From Agaribacter marinus (GTDB lineage Bacteria; Pseudomonadota; Gammaproteobacteria; Enterobacterales; Alteromonadaceae), in contig NZ_BSOT01000005.1 in assembly GCF_030160655.1 (NCBI RefSeq), forward strand, positions 434,001 to 498,000: a stretch of 64,000 bases of DNA. The letters run 5' to 3'. The notes beneath the pieces are model-generated. The model was not told the DNA's origin and did no database searches. It worked only from the letters and a program-made list of their open reading frames with translations. The position numbers and the translations under genes were made by a program. Positions 18,711-27,890 of this stretch are shown here, in pieces. Each line of letters starts with the position of its first letter. The first letter of the stretch is position 1.

Positions 18711-19316
18711 ATGCTAATGAAGAAACGCCAACATGAGTTTTTCTCTGATTTTACCATTAAATGGGCGACATCAAATTGGGAAATTAGTGAGGCGCATACC
18801 TTGCGTCGCCAAATTTTTTGCGCGGAACAAGGTATTTTCGAGCAAGATGACCGAGATGATGTCGATGCTTATGCACAGGTATTGGTTGCGATTGCTAATT
18901 TTGGTGGGTGGCATGAACGGATTGTCGGCACGGTAAGAATTCACGATGAAGGCGACAATGTTTGGTGGGGATCGCGACTTGCTGTTGATCCATCGTTTCG
19001 CACCCAAGTAGGGCTGGGTGCTCAGTTGATTAAGCTAGCAGTATCAAGCGCTCATGCTTTGGGGTGTAAAATGTTTTTAGCGCAAGTGCAGAAACAAAAT
19101 GAACGTTTGTTTCAACGCTTGCATTGGCACAGCGAATACGAGCTGAATGTAAAGCGACATCCCCACGTCATGATGAAGGCGGACTTATCAGCATACCCGC
19201 CGTGTTATCGACCAACCAGCGGTTTTGTGGTGAGCAACCGCCATAAGCGCGCAACGAATGAATACGTTGCGCCATTCTTAACCCTATGCACGCAGGGTTC
19301 GAAAAATGCAGCTTAA
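18711..19316 (+). CDS. nitE: Nit1C GNAT-family acetyltransferase (MSMEG_0567 N-terminal type)
   Basis: The 201-aa protein has a GNAT domain: LRRQIFCAEQGIFEQDDRDD, RIVGTVRIHDEG, and the acetyl-CoA loop RTQVGLGAQLIKLAV. A C-terminal tail PPCYRPTSGF follows. In some actinobacteria this domain is fused to the AIR-synthase-like partner; here the two are separate genes overlapping by 11 nt, which supports joint function. AGGAAC precedes the ATG at 18711. The acyl acceptor is unknown. Confidence 0.85.
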   Translation: MLMKKRQHEFFSDFTIKWATSNWEISEAHTLRRQIFCAEQGIFEQDDRDDVDAYAQVLVAIANFGGWHERIVGTVRIHDEGDNVWWGSRLAVDPSFRTQVGLGAQLIKLAVSSAHALGCKMFLAQVQKQNERLFQRLHWHSEYELNVKRHPHVMMKADLSAYPPCYRPTSGFVVSNRHKRATNEYVAPFLTLCTQGSKNAA

Positions 19317-20331
19317 ACAATTGCTCGATGATTTGCGTGAGTACGCAGGGATTCAACACAAGAAGGACATTAGTGTTGTCAATGGCTTGGTCCGTGAGGC
19401 ATACAAGCACTCTGACCATCCGAATGGCGATGATACTGCGGCGATAAAAACAGATACTGGTTATGACTTATTGGCAACTGAAGGGTTTTTGAGTGCCTTT
19501 GTTCATCAAGACCCTTGGTTTGCCGGATGGTGCAGTGTAATGGTAAATGTTAGCGACGTGGCGGCGATGGGCGGCCGTCCAACCGCAATTGTGAATACGA
19601 TTTGGGCGCTTAATAGCCCACAAACGCATAAAATATATGAAGGAATGGTCGCTGCATCTCAAGCGTTTCAAGTGCCTATTGTCGGAGGGCACACAAATTT
19701 TCAAACGAATCAAACATACTTGAGTGCTTCCATACTGGGTAAAGCCGCGACATTAATGAGTAGTTTTGCTGCGAAACCAAATGATGTGTTAGTCGCAGCG
19801 ATTGATTTAAGAGGTGCATTTAGACCACCCTTTTTAAATTGGAACGCTGCGACAAAAGCGCCACCAGCTAGACTAAGAGCTGATATAGCGCTATTGCCTT
19901 ACATTGCAGACAACAAGCTTGCACATGCCGCAAAAGACATTAGTCAAGCAGGTATTTTGGGCACCTGTGTGATGCTACTGGAAAGTTCTGGCGTTGGCGC
20001 TGAAATTTCTCTTGATAAAATACCCAAACCGCCTGATGTCACTTGGCATGACTGGTTAAGGACATTTCCTAGCTATGGCTATATTTTTGCAATGTCAAAA
20101 GATAATGCTAAGCGATTAATATCTACTTTTACTGCGCGTGGAATATCGGCTGAAGAAATTGGTGATGTCACCAGATGTCCAGAGGTGATGGTTAATTCGA
20201 TGAGAGAACGTTATCTGTTTTGGAACACTGCTGATGAATCGCTGACCGGCATGACCGATACAAGCAATAAGAAACAAGAAACTACCGAGGTAGGCACAAA
20301 AGCAGCGTCTGAGTTTGGCTGCATATCATGA
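19306..20331 (+). CDS. nitF: Nit1C AIR-synthase-related protein (sll0787 family)
   Basis: The 341-aa protein has the PurM/SelD/ThiL ATP-binding architecture: NGDDTAAIKTDTGYDLLATEG at the N-terminus, MVNVSDVAAMGGRP, then VGGHTNFQTN and ISQAGILGTCVMLLES. Members of this superfamily make ATP-activated intermediates, so an ATP-dependent condensation or cyclisation in the pathway is plausible, without a known substrate. It overlaps the GNAT gene. The C-terminal 25 residues are polar and look unstructured. Confidence 0.85.
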   Translation: MQLKQLLDDLREYAGIQHKKDISVVNGLVREAYKHSDHPNGDDTAAIKTDTGYDLLATEGFLSAFVHQDPWFAGWCSVMVNVSDVAAMGGRPTAIVNTIWALNSPQTHKIYEGMVAASQAFQVPIVGGHTNFQTNQTYLSASILGKAATLMSSFAAKPNDVLVAAIDLRGAFRPPFLNWNAATKAPPARLRADIALLPYIADNKLAHAAKDISQAGILGTCVMLLESSGVGAEISLDKIPKPPDVTWHDWLRTFPSYGYIFAMSKDNAKRLISTFTARGISAEEIGDVTRCPEVMVNSMRERYLFWNTADESLTGMTDTSNKKQETTEVGTKAASEFGCIS

Positions 20332-20396
20332 ATATTAAGGCATCAAATCCGATATTTATTATTAGCTAGCGTGATAAGGGCGGTATTAAGTCGATT

Positions 20397-21659
20397 ATGA
20401 ATACTACAACACAAGGCGAGATTATTCCTGAGAACAAGTGTTTCCCCGTCATTGTTATAGGGGCGGGTCAAGCGGGCTTGTCAATTAGTTATTTCTTGAA
20501 AAAAGCAAATGTTGAGCATCTAATCTTAGAAAAAGCGCATAGCCTAAATGCTTGGAAAACTAAGCGCTGGGATTCGTTTTGTTTAGTTACTCCCAATTGG
20601 CAATGCCGATTACCTGGCCATTATTATGACGGTGATGACCCACATGGGTTTATGGTCAAAGATGAAATCATTGCGTATTTGAATGCCTTTGAAAAAAAAG
20701 TAAATCCTCCTGTGTTAGCCAATACGACAGTCACAAAAGTGAGCACGCCTGTTTCGTCACGCTATACCGTACAGACGGACAAGGGGAGCTTCTTCGCCAA
20801 GCAAGTTGTCATTGCGGTAGGAGGTTATCACGACGCGGTTATCCCTGACCTCGCGAAGCGCATACCGAAATCTGTATGCCAATTGCATTCAGAAGAATAC
20901 AAAAACGCTGAGCAACTTCCATCAGGCAGTGTTTTGGTGGTTGGCTCTGGTCAATCCGGGGCGCAGATTGCCGAAGATCTTCATTTGGCTGGTCGCAAAG
21001 TATTTTTGGCCACCGGAGACGCCCCGCGTTGCGCACGCTTTTATCGCGGGCGTGATGTGGTTGATTGGTTAGCCGATATGAAATATTACGACATGCCTGT
21101 TGATCAGCACCCGCTTAGGGAAGGTGTCAGAGACAATACCAATCATTATCTAACGGGACGGGGCGGCGGGCGAGATATCGACTTAAGGCAGTTTGCTCAG
21201 TCTGGTATGGAGCTGTTTGGTTTTATGGATGATTTCGTTGACGGAAAATTGACGTTCTTACCAAACTTAGCAGAGAATCTAGCGCGGGCTGACAACGTGT
21301 ATAACAACATTAATCAGCGTATTGATGAGTATATTGAGTGTCATAAAATTGACGCGCCGACACAGGTGAAATATGCACCTGTGTGGGAACCCGAGGGTGA
21401 AAGAACAAGCGTTGATTTAGCTGAATCTGGCATCTCAACTATTTTATGGTGTATTGGATATAAGCCGAATTTCAGTTGGTTAGACGTACCAGTATTTAAT
21501 AACATTGGTATGCCAGAGCATGTGCGGGGTATCACCCAGCAAAAAGGACTTTTTTTTATTGGTTTACCTTGGTTGCACACATGGGGGTCTGCGCGTTTCT
21601 CTGGCATAGAGCAGGATGCAGAACATGTTGTCGCTCAAATCATCGACAATATGTATTAA
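20397..21659 (+). CDS. nitH: Nit1C flavoprotein monooxygenase-like (MSMEG_0569 family)
   Basis: The 420-aa FAD/NAD(P)H-dependent oxidoreductase has a FAD-binding VIVIGAGQAGLSISYFLK (residues about 18-35), a second Rossmann motif VLVVGSGQSGAQIAEDL, and a C-terminal FFIGLPWLHTWGSARF. The overall plan resembles flavin-containing monooxygenases. It is the last gene of the cluster, 65 nt after nitF. The glycosyltransferase-like (MSMEG_0565) and short MSMEG_0570 partners seen in some Nit1C clusters are not found here. Confidence 0.88.
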   Translation: MNTTTQGEIIPENKCFPVIVIGAGQAGLSISYFLKKANVEHLILEKAHSLNAWKTKRWDSFCLVTPNWQCRLPGHYYDGDDPHGFMVKDEIIAYLNAFEKKVNPPVLANTTVTKVSTPVSSRYTVQTDKGSFFAKQVVIAVGGYHDAVIPDLAKRIPKSVCQLHSEEYKNAEQLPSGSVLVVGSGQSGAQIAEDLHLAGRKVFLATGDAPRCARFYRGRDVVDWLADMKYYDMPVDQHPLREGVRDNTNHYLTGRGGGRDIDLRQFAQSGMELFGFMDDFVDGKLTFLPNLAENLARADNVYNNINQRIDEYIECHKIDAPTQVKYAPVWEPEGERTSVDLAESGISTILWCIGYKPNFSWLDVPVFNNIGMPEHVRGITQQKGLFFIGLPWLHTWGSARFSGIEQDAEHVVAQIIDNMY

Positions 21660-21751
21660 ACCATATCGTCGATATACCGAATACTAATTGCTTTAAAGCT
21701 AGTGTCATTCTAGTCGATACTATAGTCATTATTGTGTTTTATCAGTGAGTG

Positions 21752-23059
21752 ATGAAACCTCAGTACTCTTGGACGTTCTTATCGGATAAAGTCGTTCAAA
21801 AAGCATTAATTGAAGAGATTAAAAAGGCCATTATGTTCACATTTAGTAAATCATCGATGTTATTTGGTGTATTAAACAATTTGACATCTCCAGCATTTGT
21901 AAACTGTTTAGGGTCCGGTAACAAGAAGGGCCTGGCTTTCGCTAATAAGGCATTGGTTAAAAAGTTAGGCTATGACTCGAGTAAAGACTTAGTGGGTAAA
22001 CCCTTGTACTTTATTTTAAATGAAGAGCAAGCTGGGGGGCGCTCTCGCGATGACATGATGAGCGAGGGAAAAGAAATACTGTCGAAGCATAAATACTGGC
22101 GCGGCGGATTGACATATCGATGTAAGAATGGCTCGACGTTTACGACTTCTGCAATAGTAACGATGTCGTCACACAACTCTACGCCTTATACTATAAGTAT
22201 TTTGGAAAATGCAGAATTGCTAGAACAATTTACGGGTGACTTTGAAGAAAAAATAGGTGCGTGTACTGTTCAAATTGAAAAAACAGTGGATGAAATGAAA
22301 CTGTCCAGCCAAGAACTACTAGAAGAAATGAATTCCGTGGTATTAGATGCAGATAATACGTCTTCCGTTACCAAAGCAAATGCTAGCGTTGCAGAACAAG
22401 TGACTAGTCAGGCGCAAATGCTATTAGAAAATACCAGTGACATATCTAAAAAAATGCAGTCTGCAACAGAAATTACCTCTCGCGGCGTCAGTCAGGCTTC
22501 TCACTCTGATACCTTGATTACTGAAATGTCTAATGCGGCCGGAAAAATTGGTGAAGTAATTGACTTAATCAAGTCAATAGCGGATCAAACGAACTTACTT
22601 GCTTTAAACGCCGCAATAGAAGCTGCTAGGGCTGGGGATGCTGGACGAGGGTTTGCCGTTGTCGCAAATGAAGTTAAAAACTTAGCCTCTCAAACGTCAG
22701 AAGCGACAGGGAACATCGGTCAACAAATTAACTTGGTAACAAATACTATTGAAGAAACTATCGGTGGGTTGCAGACAACATCTGAAGTATTAATGCAAAT
22801 AAACGATATATCAAAAGACGTTGAGAATGCGATGAAACAACAGTCGCTGTCTGCCCAAGAGATGTCAGGCAAGTTAAGTTCGTTATCTAACGAAGCGGCT
22901 GAAGCCGAAAGTAGCGCAACTAGTATTAAAACTAAAAGTAGCAATGCTCAAAATAAAGCGGCGAACATTGGGACTCAAGTAAACACAATGGCCGATATGT
23001 CTGAGCATCTTCACGACCAAGTGAAATATTTTGTTGATCAACTGCAGCAACGCGGCTGA
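21752..23059 (+). CDS. Soluble PAS-domain methyl-accepting chemotaxis protein
   Basis: The 435-aa chemoreceptor has no transmembrane helix. Residues about 50-155 form a PAS domain ([21 protein letters not shown]). A coiled-coil signalling domain follows with the conserved hairpin tip [20 protein letters not shown] and [15 protein letters not shown]. Cytoplasmic sensing of a small molecule or redox state is inferred. I take the ATG at 21752 over the GTG just before it. The gene converges with the GH42/GH167-like gene, 20 nt away, at the left border of the PUL. Confidence 0.9.
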   Translation: MKPQYSWTFLSDKVVQKALIEEIKKAIMFTFSKSSMLFGVLNNLTSPAFVNCLGSGNKKGLAFANKALVKKLGYDSSKDLVGKPLYFILNEEQAGGRSRDDMMSEGKEILSKHKYWRGGLTYRCKNGSTFTTSAIVTMSSHNSTPYTISILENAELLEQFTGDFEEKIGACTVQIEKTVDEMKLSSQELLEEMNSVVLDADNTSSVTKANASVAEQVTSQAQMLLENTSDISKKMQSATEITSRGVSQASHSDTLITEMSNAAGKIGEVIDLIKSIADQTNLLALNAAIEAARAGDAGRGFAVVANEVKNLASQTSEATGNIGQQINLVTNTIEETIGGLQTTSEVLMQINDISKDVENAMKQQSLSAQEMSGKLSSLSNEAAEAESSATSIKTKSSNAQNKAANIGTQVNTMADMSEHLHDQVKYFVDQLQQRG

Positions 23060-23079
23060 TTCAGTTGCGATAAATATCG

Positions 23080-25368
23080 CTAGTTACGTTGCACCGTCGT
23101 CAACGACATGAACTTGTGTTCCATTGGTGCCAAATTAAATGAATTGTCTTGAACATTACCGGTATACAGATTTTTAGCGACAGTGTTTAAAGAAGAGTTT
23201 CTATGGTCTATGGTAACGTTTGCCGGCATTTTTCCATAGTTAGTAATCATCATAACGTGGCTACCATCCTCTCTCTGAGCTAAGCGCCATGCTACTGTTT
23301 TTACCTGTTGTTGACTGCTTTGTTTAACGGTTATTATGGGCAGGTTATTCGTTTTTTCAGCATGATGTATGACTAATGAATGCATCTCATCCAATGATTC
23401 GAATTGAACGAATTTTTGCAAAACATCTGCTGACATCGGTGGGAAACTTCTACCATATTCGTCTTTTAACAGGCTATTTTTGTGTATTAAGGCAATTCCG
23501 CCTCGATTTACATAATCCAAAATGGCTTGTCTTTCCGACTGCGTAACTTGCGTGCTATCGTTAATCACTAGCATCGCCCAGTCATCAATCTTCCTATTTA
23601 GTATCGTTTCCGTTGCAAACCCAAGTGCAATACCGTCAAAGTGTAGCTTTTCATATGTGGCTTGAATGTCATCCATATATTTGTTTTGAGCCAATGCGCT
23701 TGTTTCAGAATAAAAAATCCGAATAGGTTTAGCTTGTCTTTGTAGGCGGACTATATCCTCTCCGTGGGCATTTAGGTCAATGTATGTGCGCGCAATATCA
23801 TGCAATAAGAAGGGTTGTTGCGTGGCAGATACGATATGTGACGAAGAGTATTCGCCTCGCTTCATCGTTGAGCCATCTTCATTTCTTCCCCATACCCATG
23901 TGTTTACGCCAGACAAACCATGCGTTGCAGCTAGCCAGTATATAGTTTTCACGTAGTCTCTACGCACATTTTTCGGTAAAAAACCTGTTGTCATTATGAA
24001 GTGATTTTCTGAATCCCAAAGTAACTGTTTTGGGTGAAGTGATGTAAAAAAATCAAAAGAGATGACAGGTTCAAACCAATCGAAACTGTAATGCTCTTCG
24101 AAATGCATGGTTTTCCATCCATGCTCATACTGAGAACTCGCGTCAAAGCCAATAATATCGCCCTGAGCAAGCAGCGCTTCAAAATCTAAACCATGGTCAC
24201 GCATGTTTGAAAGCCATGTATGTGGCATTAATTTAATATGTGTTTTTGCGCTTTCATCACGGCGTTTAACTGCATCATTTAAAAAGGCAAACCAGTCAGT
24301 CACACGCACCTGGTTAAACTTAGTCCAATCAAACCAGCTTGGGCTCCCTTTAAGATCGACAGAAATCGGAATGCTTAAGTCTATTTCGTCAAATGACGCG
24401 TAATTTTTGTTCCACAGGGCGTTAAGTTGTCCAATATTTTCATGCCTAGCTGACAACCAATGTTTAAATTTTTCCATTGTATAGTCTGATACAGGCCCGG
24501 TATTCCATGTGTTTTCTTGCGTATGAAACGTTGGTTCATTAAACAGCATATACCCAAGTTCACTCATTCTTTGATTTTTCACATGTGGTATTAAGCCGTC
24601 AAACATTTCTTTGTAAATAAACCTAGCATTAGGGTTATCTATATCAAACTTATGGAACCGACGGCTACCAAGATCAAAATTTTCATATGTATCTGTAGCC
24701 CACTGTGGAATTGCAGTGTGTGATACAAACACTTGACCAATTCTTTGCTCATTTTGTTGTTTCTTAATTGACTTGATTTTGCTTTGATCGACACCACCAT
24801 TTTTACCCGTAACATGTGCCGGTGCAAAAAATTGGCTATTAAGATTGCCAAAGTATTTATTCGTATCTGGGTCGCTAGGTTTCCATACATAGGTTGAAAC
24901 AAAAACAGGCTTACCCTCTTGTACAAATTGTCCGTTGTCAATGGTTACTTTACTTGTATCTGTTAACAGTGTTGGTTTTCGTTTGATCTGGCCATTCAAT
25001 ACTTGCGAAAGTTCTGCTATTGCTTCTGATATCAGCGTTTTGACAGATTGCCGTTCGAATATTGGCAAGGCTTTGGCATGTACCAAAGGATCCTTCTTAT
25101 ATTCATGGTGAGCGGCATAGAATTGGGCGTTAGTTTTAACGTTAGCTTCATCCCAAGCGATCCATTTATCGAATATCTTTGATGTTTGCAATACAAGTAA
25201 TTCTCGCTCCACGTCATGGCCTAAAGACTTGGCTTGATTTACCAGTGATTTAAGTTGCGCAACTTGTTCGTCTATTGGTGCTGCAGCGTCAGTTTTTTCT
25301 GAAGCAAAAGAAAGCATGTTCATACAAATAATGGTAGTTAATAGACAAGTTACTTGTTTAATGTTCAC
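23080..25368 (-). CDS. Clan GH-A glycoside hydrolase, GH42/GH167-like
   Basis: The 762-aa exported enzyme has a signal peptide (to about residue 23), a helical N-terminal segment, a TIM barrel (about 150-520) and GH42-like middle and C-terminal domains (about 560-760). Candidate acid/base is Glu278 (MLFNEPTFH) and candidate nucleophile Glu454 (LLWDSENHF). The layout and galactan context fit GH167, whose characterised members release neo-carrabiose-type units from beta-carrageenan, but GH42 proper or another clan GH-A family cannot be excluded. The start is GTG with AGAGGA upstream. It diverges from the GH110 gene across a shared LacI-type site. Confidence 0.7.
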   Translation of the reverse strand: MNIKQVTCLLTTIICMNMLSFASEKTDAAAPIDEQVAQLKSLVNQAKSLGHDVERELLVLQTSKIFDKWIAWDEANVKTNAQFYAAHHEYKKDPLVHAKALPIFERQSVKTLISEAIAELSQVLNGQIKRKPTLLTDTSKVTIDNGQFVQEGKPVFVSTYVWKPSDPDTNKYFGNLNSQFFAPAHVTGKNGGVDQSKIKSIKKQQNEQRIGQVFVSHTAIPQWATDTYENFDLGSRRFHKFDIDNPNARFIYKEMFDGLIPHVKNQRMSELGYMLFNEPTFHTQENTWNTGPVSDYTMEKFKHWLSARHENIGQLNALWNKNYASFDEIDLSIPISVDLKGSPSWFDWTKFNQVRVTDWFAFLNDAVKRRDESAKTHIKLMPHTWLSNMRDHGLDFEALLAQGDIIGFDASSQYEHGWKTMHFEEHYSFDWFEPVISFDFFTSLHPKQLLWDSENHFIMTTGFLPKNVRRDYVKTIYWLAATHGLSGVNTWVWGRNEDGSTMKRGEYSSSHIVSATQQPFLLHDIARTYIDLNAHGEDIVRLQRQAKPIRIFYSETSALAQNKYMDDIQATYEKLHFDGIALGFATETILNRKIDDWAMLVINDSTQVTQSERQAILDYVNRGGIALIHKNSLLKDEYGRSFPPMSADVLQKFVQFESLDEMHSLVIHHAEKTNNLPIITVKQSSQQQVKTVAWRLAQREDGSHVMMITNYGKMPANVTIDHRNSSLNTVAKNLYTGNVQDNSFNLAPMEHKFMSLTTVQRN

Positions 25369-25458
25369 GGCATATCCTCTTTTTCATGCGCTGTGTTGCT
25401 ATAAGCCTTTTAAATGAAGGCTTGGCTACAGCTGTAAAATAACAGTAATCAATATCTA

Positions 25459-25472
25459 TGTAAACGTTTAGA
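25459..25472. promoter_or_regulatory. LacI-type operator between GH42/GH167-like and GH110 genes
   Basis: TGTAAACGTTTAGA differs from the local consensus TGTAAACGTTTACA at one position. It sits in the 240-bp divergent gap and can control both genes. Confidence 0.7.
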
Positions 25473-25608
25473 TTTTTATTGATAGATTATATTCATCATG
25501 TTACAAATAAGTGAAATTAATGTGTTTCATGTGGCAATTAAATGCTAGGCGCATATATAAGGCAAATTAGTTTAAGGAACACATGTATATTTCAACAAAG
25601 GTAGAAAA

Positions 25609-27495
25609 ATGTTTAGAAAAAGGTTGATGGGTCGTATAACACCGGCAAGGCTGTGTCTGGGTGTGTTGGTCGCTGCGTGTATTAGCGGTTGTGGCGTAAG
25701 CGTTACGCAGGCAAATAATGGCGTTGCGAATGAAGGAAATTTAAAACAAACATCGACAGTAAAGCGACAGTCAATAAATGTGCTTGACCGCGGTATTACA
25801 GCTAATGATAGATCTGACAGTACATATAAAATAATTGAGATCATTGAAGAAGCTAAAAAGAAGGGCGTGACAAAAATTATTTTTCCGAAGGGGCGCTATG
25901 ATTTTTATCCGACTCGCGCGCAAGAACATTATTTGTTTATCAGTAATAACGATGAAGGGTTAAAGCGAGTAGGTTTTCCGATTGAAGGTCTCGACCAATT
26001 AGAAATCGATGGTCAAGGTTCACAGTTTATCTTCCACGGGTTTATGAATCCTTTTTTGGTGAGAGACGCAAAAGGGATCACTTTTAAAAATTTTTCAATC
26101 GACTTTGAACGACCATTTCACCAAGAGGCGGAAATATTAGCGGTGGATGATGGCAGCATGGACTTGGCGTTTGGCGAAGAATTTCCATACGAAATTACGC
26201 CTGCAGGTATTCTTCAATTTGTTGGCATTCGTGAAATTCCACCGGGATATCCTATTTTTGAGCGTTTAGAAAGACGTAAAGATGTAGAAAAGAAGTATGG
26301 TTATCAGAGCCTACTCGAATTTGACAAGGAAAAACGTGAAACCGCCTATATGGTGTATGACCTATGGATAGGCAATGCGGTAAAGGCTGAACACCTGCCT
26401 GGTGAGCGACGGGTTAGAATTTTTCATCCAAAGCTTAGTGGGACGGTCGGTAACATAATGACATTTGCCCCCAGTAGAAGAGATTACGTTGGCTTTACAC
26501 TTACTGGCAGCGAAGATGTGATCTTCGACAATATTACAATACATCACGCAGGCGGCATGGGTATCTTAGGCGAGAATTGTCACAATGTAACTGTGAAGAA
26601 TAGCGCAGTAACACCATCTAAATCAAGGTACATAAGTACAACGGCAGATGCAACGCACTTTGTGAATTGCTCTGGTGAAATCAATTTGGTGAACAATTTA
26701 TTTGAGAATCAAAAAGACGATGCTACCAATATTCATGGTATTTATGCCATGGTAGACACCATTCTTGATGACAAAACAATTGATGTGAGGGTTCAGCATC
26801 CGCATCAGTATGGTTTCGAATTTATTGATAAAGGCGATTTGCTAGAACTAGTGCAGGGGCCAAGTATGATTACATACGGTGCTAATAAAGTTGCGGAAGT
26901 AGAGCGTTTGAGTAAAGAGATCACGCGCGTAAAATTTGTCGATACACTTGATAAACGTTTTCAGGTAGGGGACTCAGTCGCGGAAGTGAGAGACTATCCA
27001 GATGTTTTAATCAAAGGGAATATCATTAGAAGAAATCGCGCACGAGGTATGTTATTAAATTGTCGAGGGAAAACATTGGTTGAAGACAATTATTTTCATT
27101 CTCCAGGCGCAGCGATTCTATTTGAGGGGGATGCAAATTTTTGGTTTGAGCAGGGAGGTGTCAGTGACGCAGTAATTCGAAACAACGTATTCGACAACTC
27201 CGTTTTTGGGGTATGGGGTAATTCAGTTTTAGATGTGGCAGCTGGCATAAGTGACGAGTACCAAGATAAAGCAAGATATAACAAAAATATACTTGTTGAA
27301 GGCAATACGTTTAATGTTTACGACAAAGGGTTATTGTTAGATTTGTTTTCTGTGGACGGTTTGATATTTCGCAATAATAAGATTGTTAAAACGCAAGCTT
27401 ATCCGGAAAGACAGATAGAAAAAGAGTTTTTTAATATTGAACACTCAGACAACATAAACATTGAAGATAATAATGAGTTTATTGGCTTCGAATAA
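25609..27495 (+). CDS. GH110 alpha-1,3-galactosidase, lipoprotein
   Basis: The 628-aa protein has a lipoprotein signal ending ACISGC (Cys28) and a right-handed parallel beta-helix. The GH110 block TTADATHFVNCSGEINLV followed by FENQKDDATNIHGIY contains Asp370 and Asp371, candidates for the catalytic acids. GH110 enzymes remove terminal alpha-1,3-linked galactose with inversion; marine members act on lambda-carrageenan-derived or blood-group-B-type linkages. Outer-membrane or periplasmic anchoring is inferred from the lipobox. AAGG precedes the ATG. Confidence 0.88.
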   Translation: MFRKRLMGRITPARLCLGVLVAACISGCGVSVTQANNGVANEGNLKQTSTVKRQSINVLDRGITANDRSDSTYKIIEIIEEAKKKGVTKIIFPKGRYDFYPTRAQEHYLFISNNDEGLKRVGFPIEGLDQLEIDGQGSQFIFHGFMNPFLVRDAKGITFKNFSIDFERPFHQEAEILAVDDGSMDLAFGEEFPYEITPAGILQFVGIREIPPGYPIFERLERRKDVEKKYGYQSLLEFDKEKRETAYMVYDLWIGNAVKAEHLPGERRVRIFHPKLSGTVGNIMTFAPSRRDYVGFTLTGSEDVIFDNITIHHAGGMGILGENCHNVTVKNSAVTPSKSRYISTTADATHFVNCSGEINLVNNLFENQKDDATNIHGIYAMVDTILDDKTIDVRVQHPHQYGFEFIDKGDLLELVQGPSMITYGANKVAEVERLSKEITRVKFVDTLDKRFQVGDSVAEVRDYPDVLIKGNIIRRNRARGMLLNCRGKTLVEDNYFHSPGAAILFEGDANFWFEQGGVSDAVIRNNVFDNSVFGVWGNSVLDVAAGISDEYQDKARYNKNILVEGNTFNVYDKGLLLDLFSVDGLIFRNNKIVKTQAYPERQIEKEFFNIEHSDNINIEDNNEFIGFE

Positions 27496-27641
27496 GGCCG
27501 GTTAACATTTACCATTTCCAACCGTGTAATGGCGTCCCATTTTTATTTGCTATATGGGTCGTCATTACATTTTCATTAAAGACTTTTCTATCATCTCATG
27601 CTAACTGCACTGTAAAACATATCTGCGCGTTTAGGTTGAAA

Positions 27642-27655
27642 TGTAAACCTTTACT
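27642..27655. promoter_or_regulatory. LacI-type operator 1 upstream of TonB receptor
   Basis: TGTAAACCTTTACT differs from the consensus at two positions. It lies in the 395-bp gap 27496-27890, which otherwise is AT-rich with no gene. The second site is 161 bp downstream, a spacing compatible with looping. Confidence 0.6.
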
Positions 27656-27802
27656 TGTCTAGGGTGTTTTATACCTTGTTGGTATCAGTTTTAATCATAA
27701 AAATTAAAATATTTTTGAAAATAACTCACTTTTCTTTCACGAATTAACGCATTAATTCCAATTAATTTACAAATAATTAATAAAAATGCTTTATCTTTAA
27801 AA

Positions 27803-27816
27803 TGTAAACGTGTACA
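27803..27816. promoter_or_regulatory. LacI-type operator 2 upstream of TonB receptor
   Basis: TGTAAACGTGTACA sits inside a longer near-palindrome (27797-27822, TTAAAA..TTTTAA flanks), 75 bp before the receptor start. Confidence 0.7.
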
Positions 27817-27890
27817 TTTTAAGGCTAAAGTAACAAGACGTTTCTGATGGCTATATGCTTTCAGTATTCATATTTCTGGGGAGATCTTAA

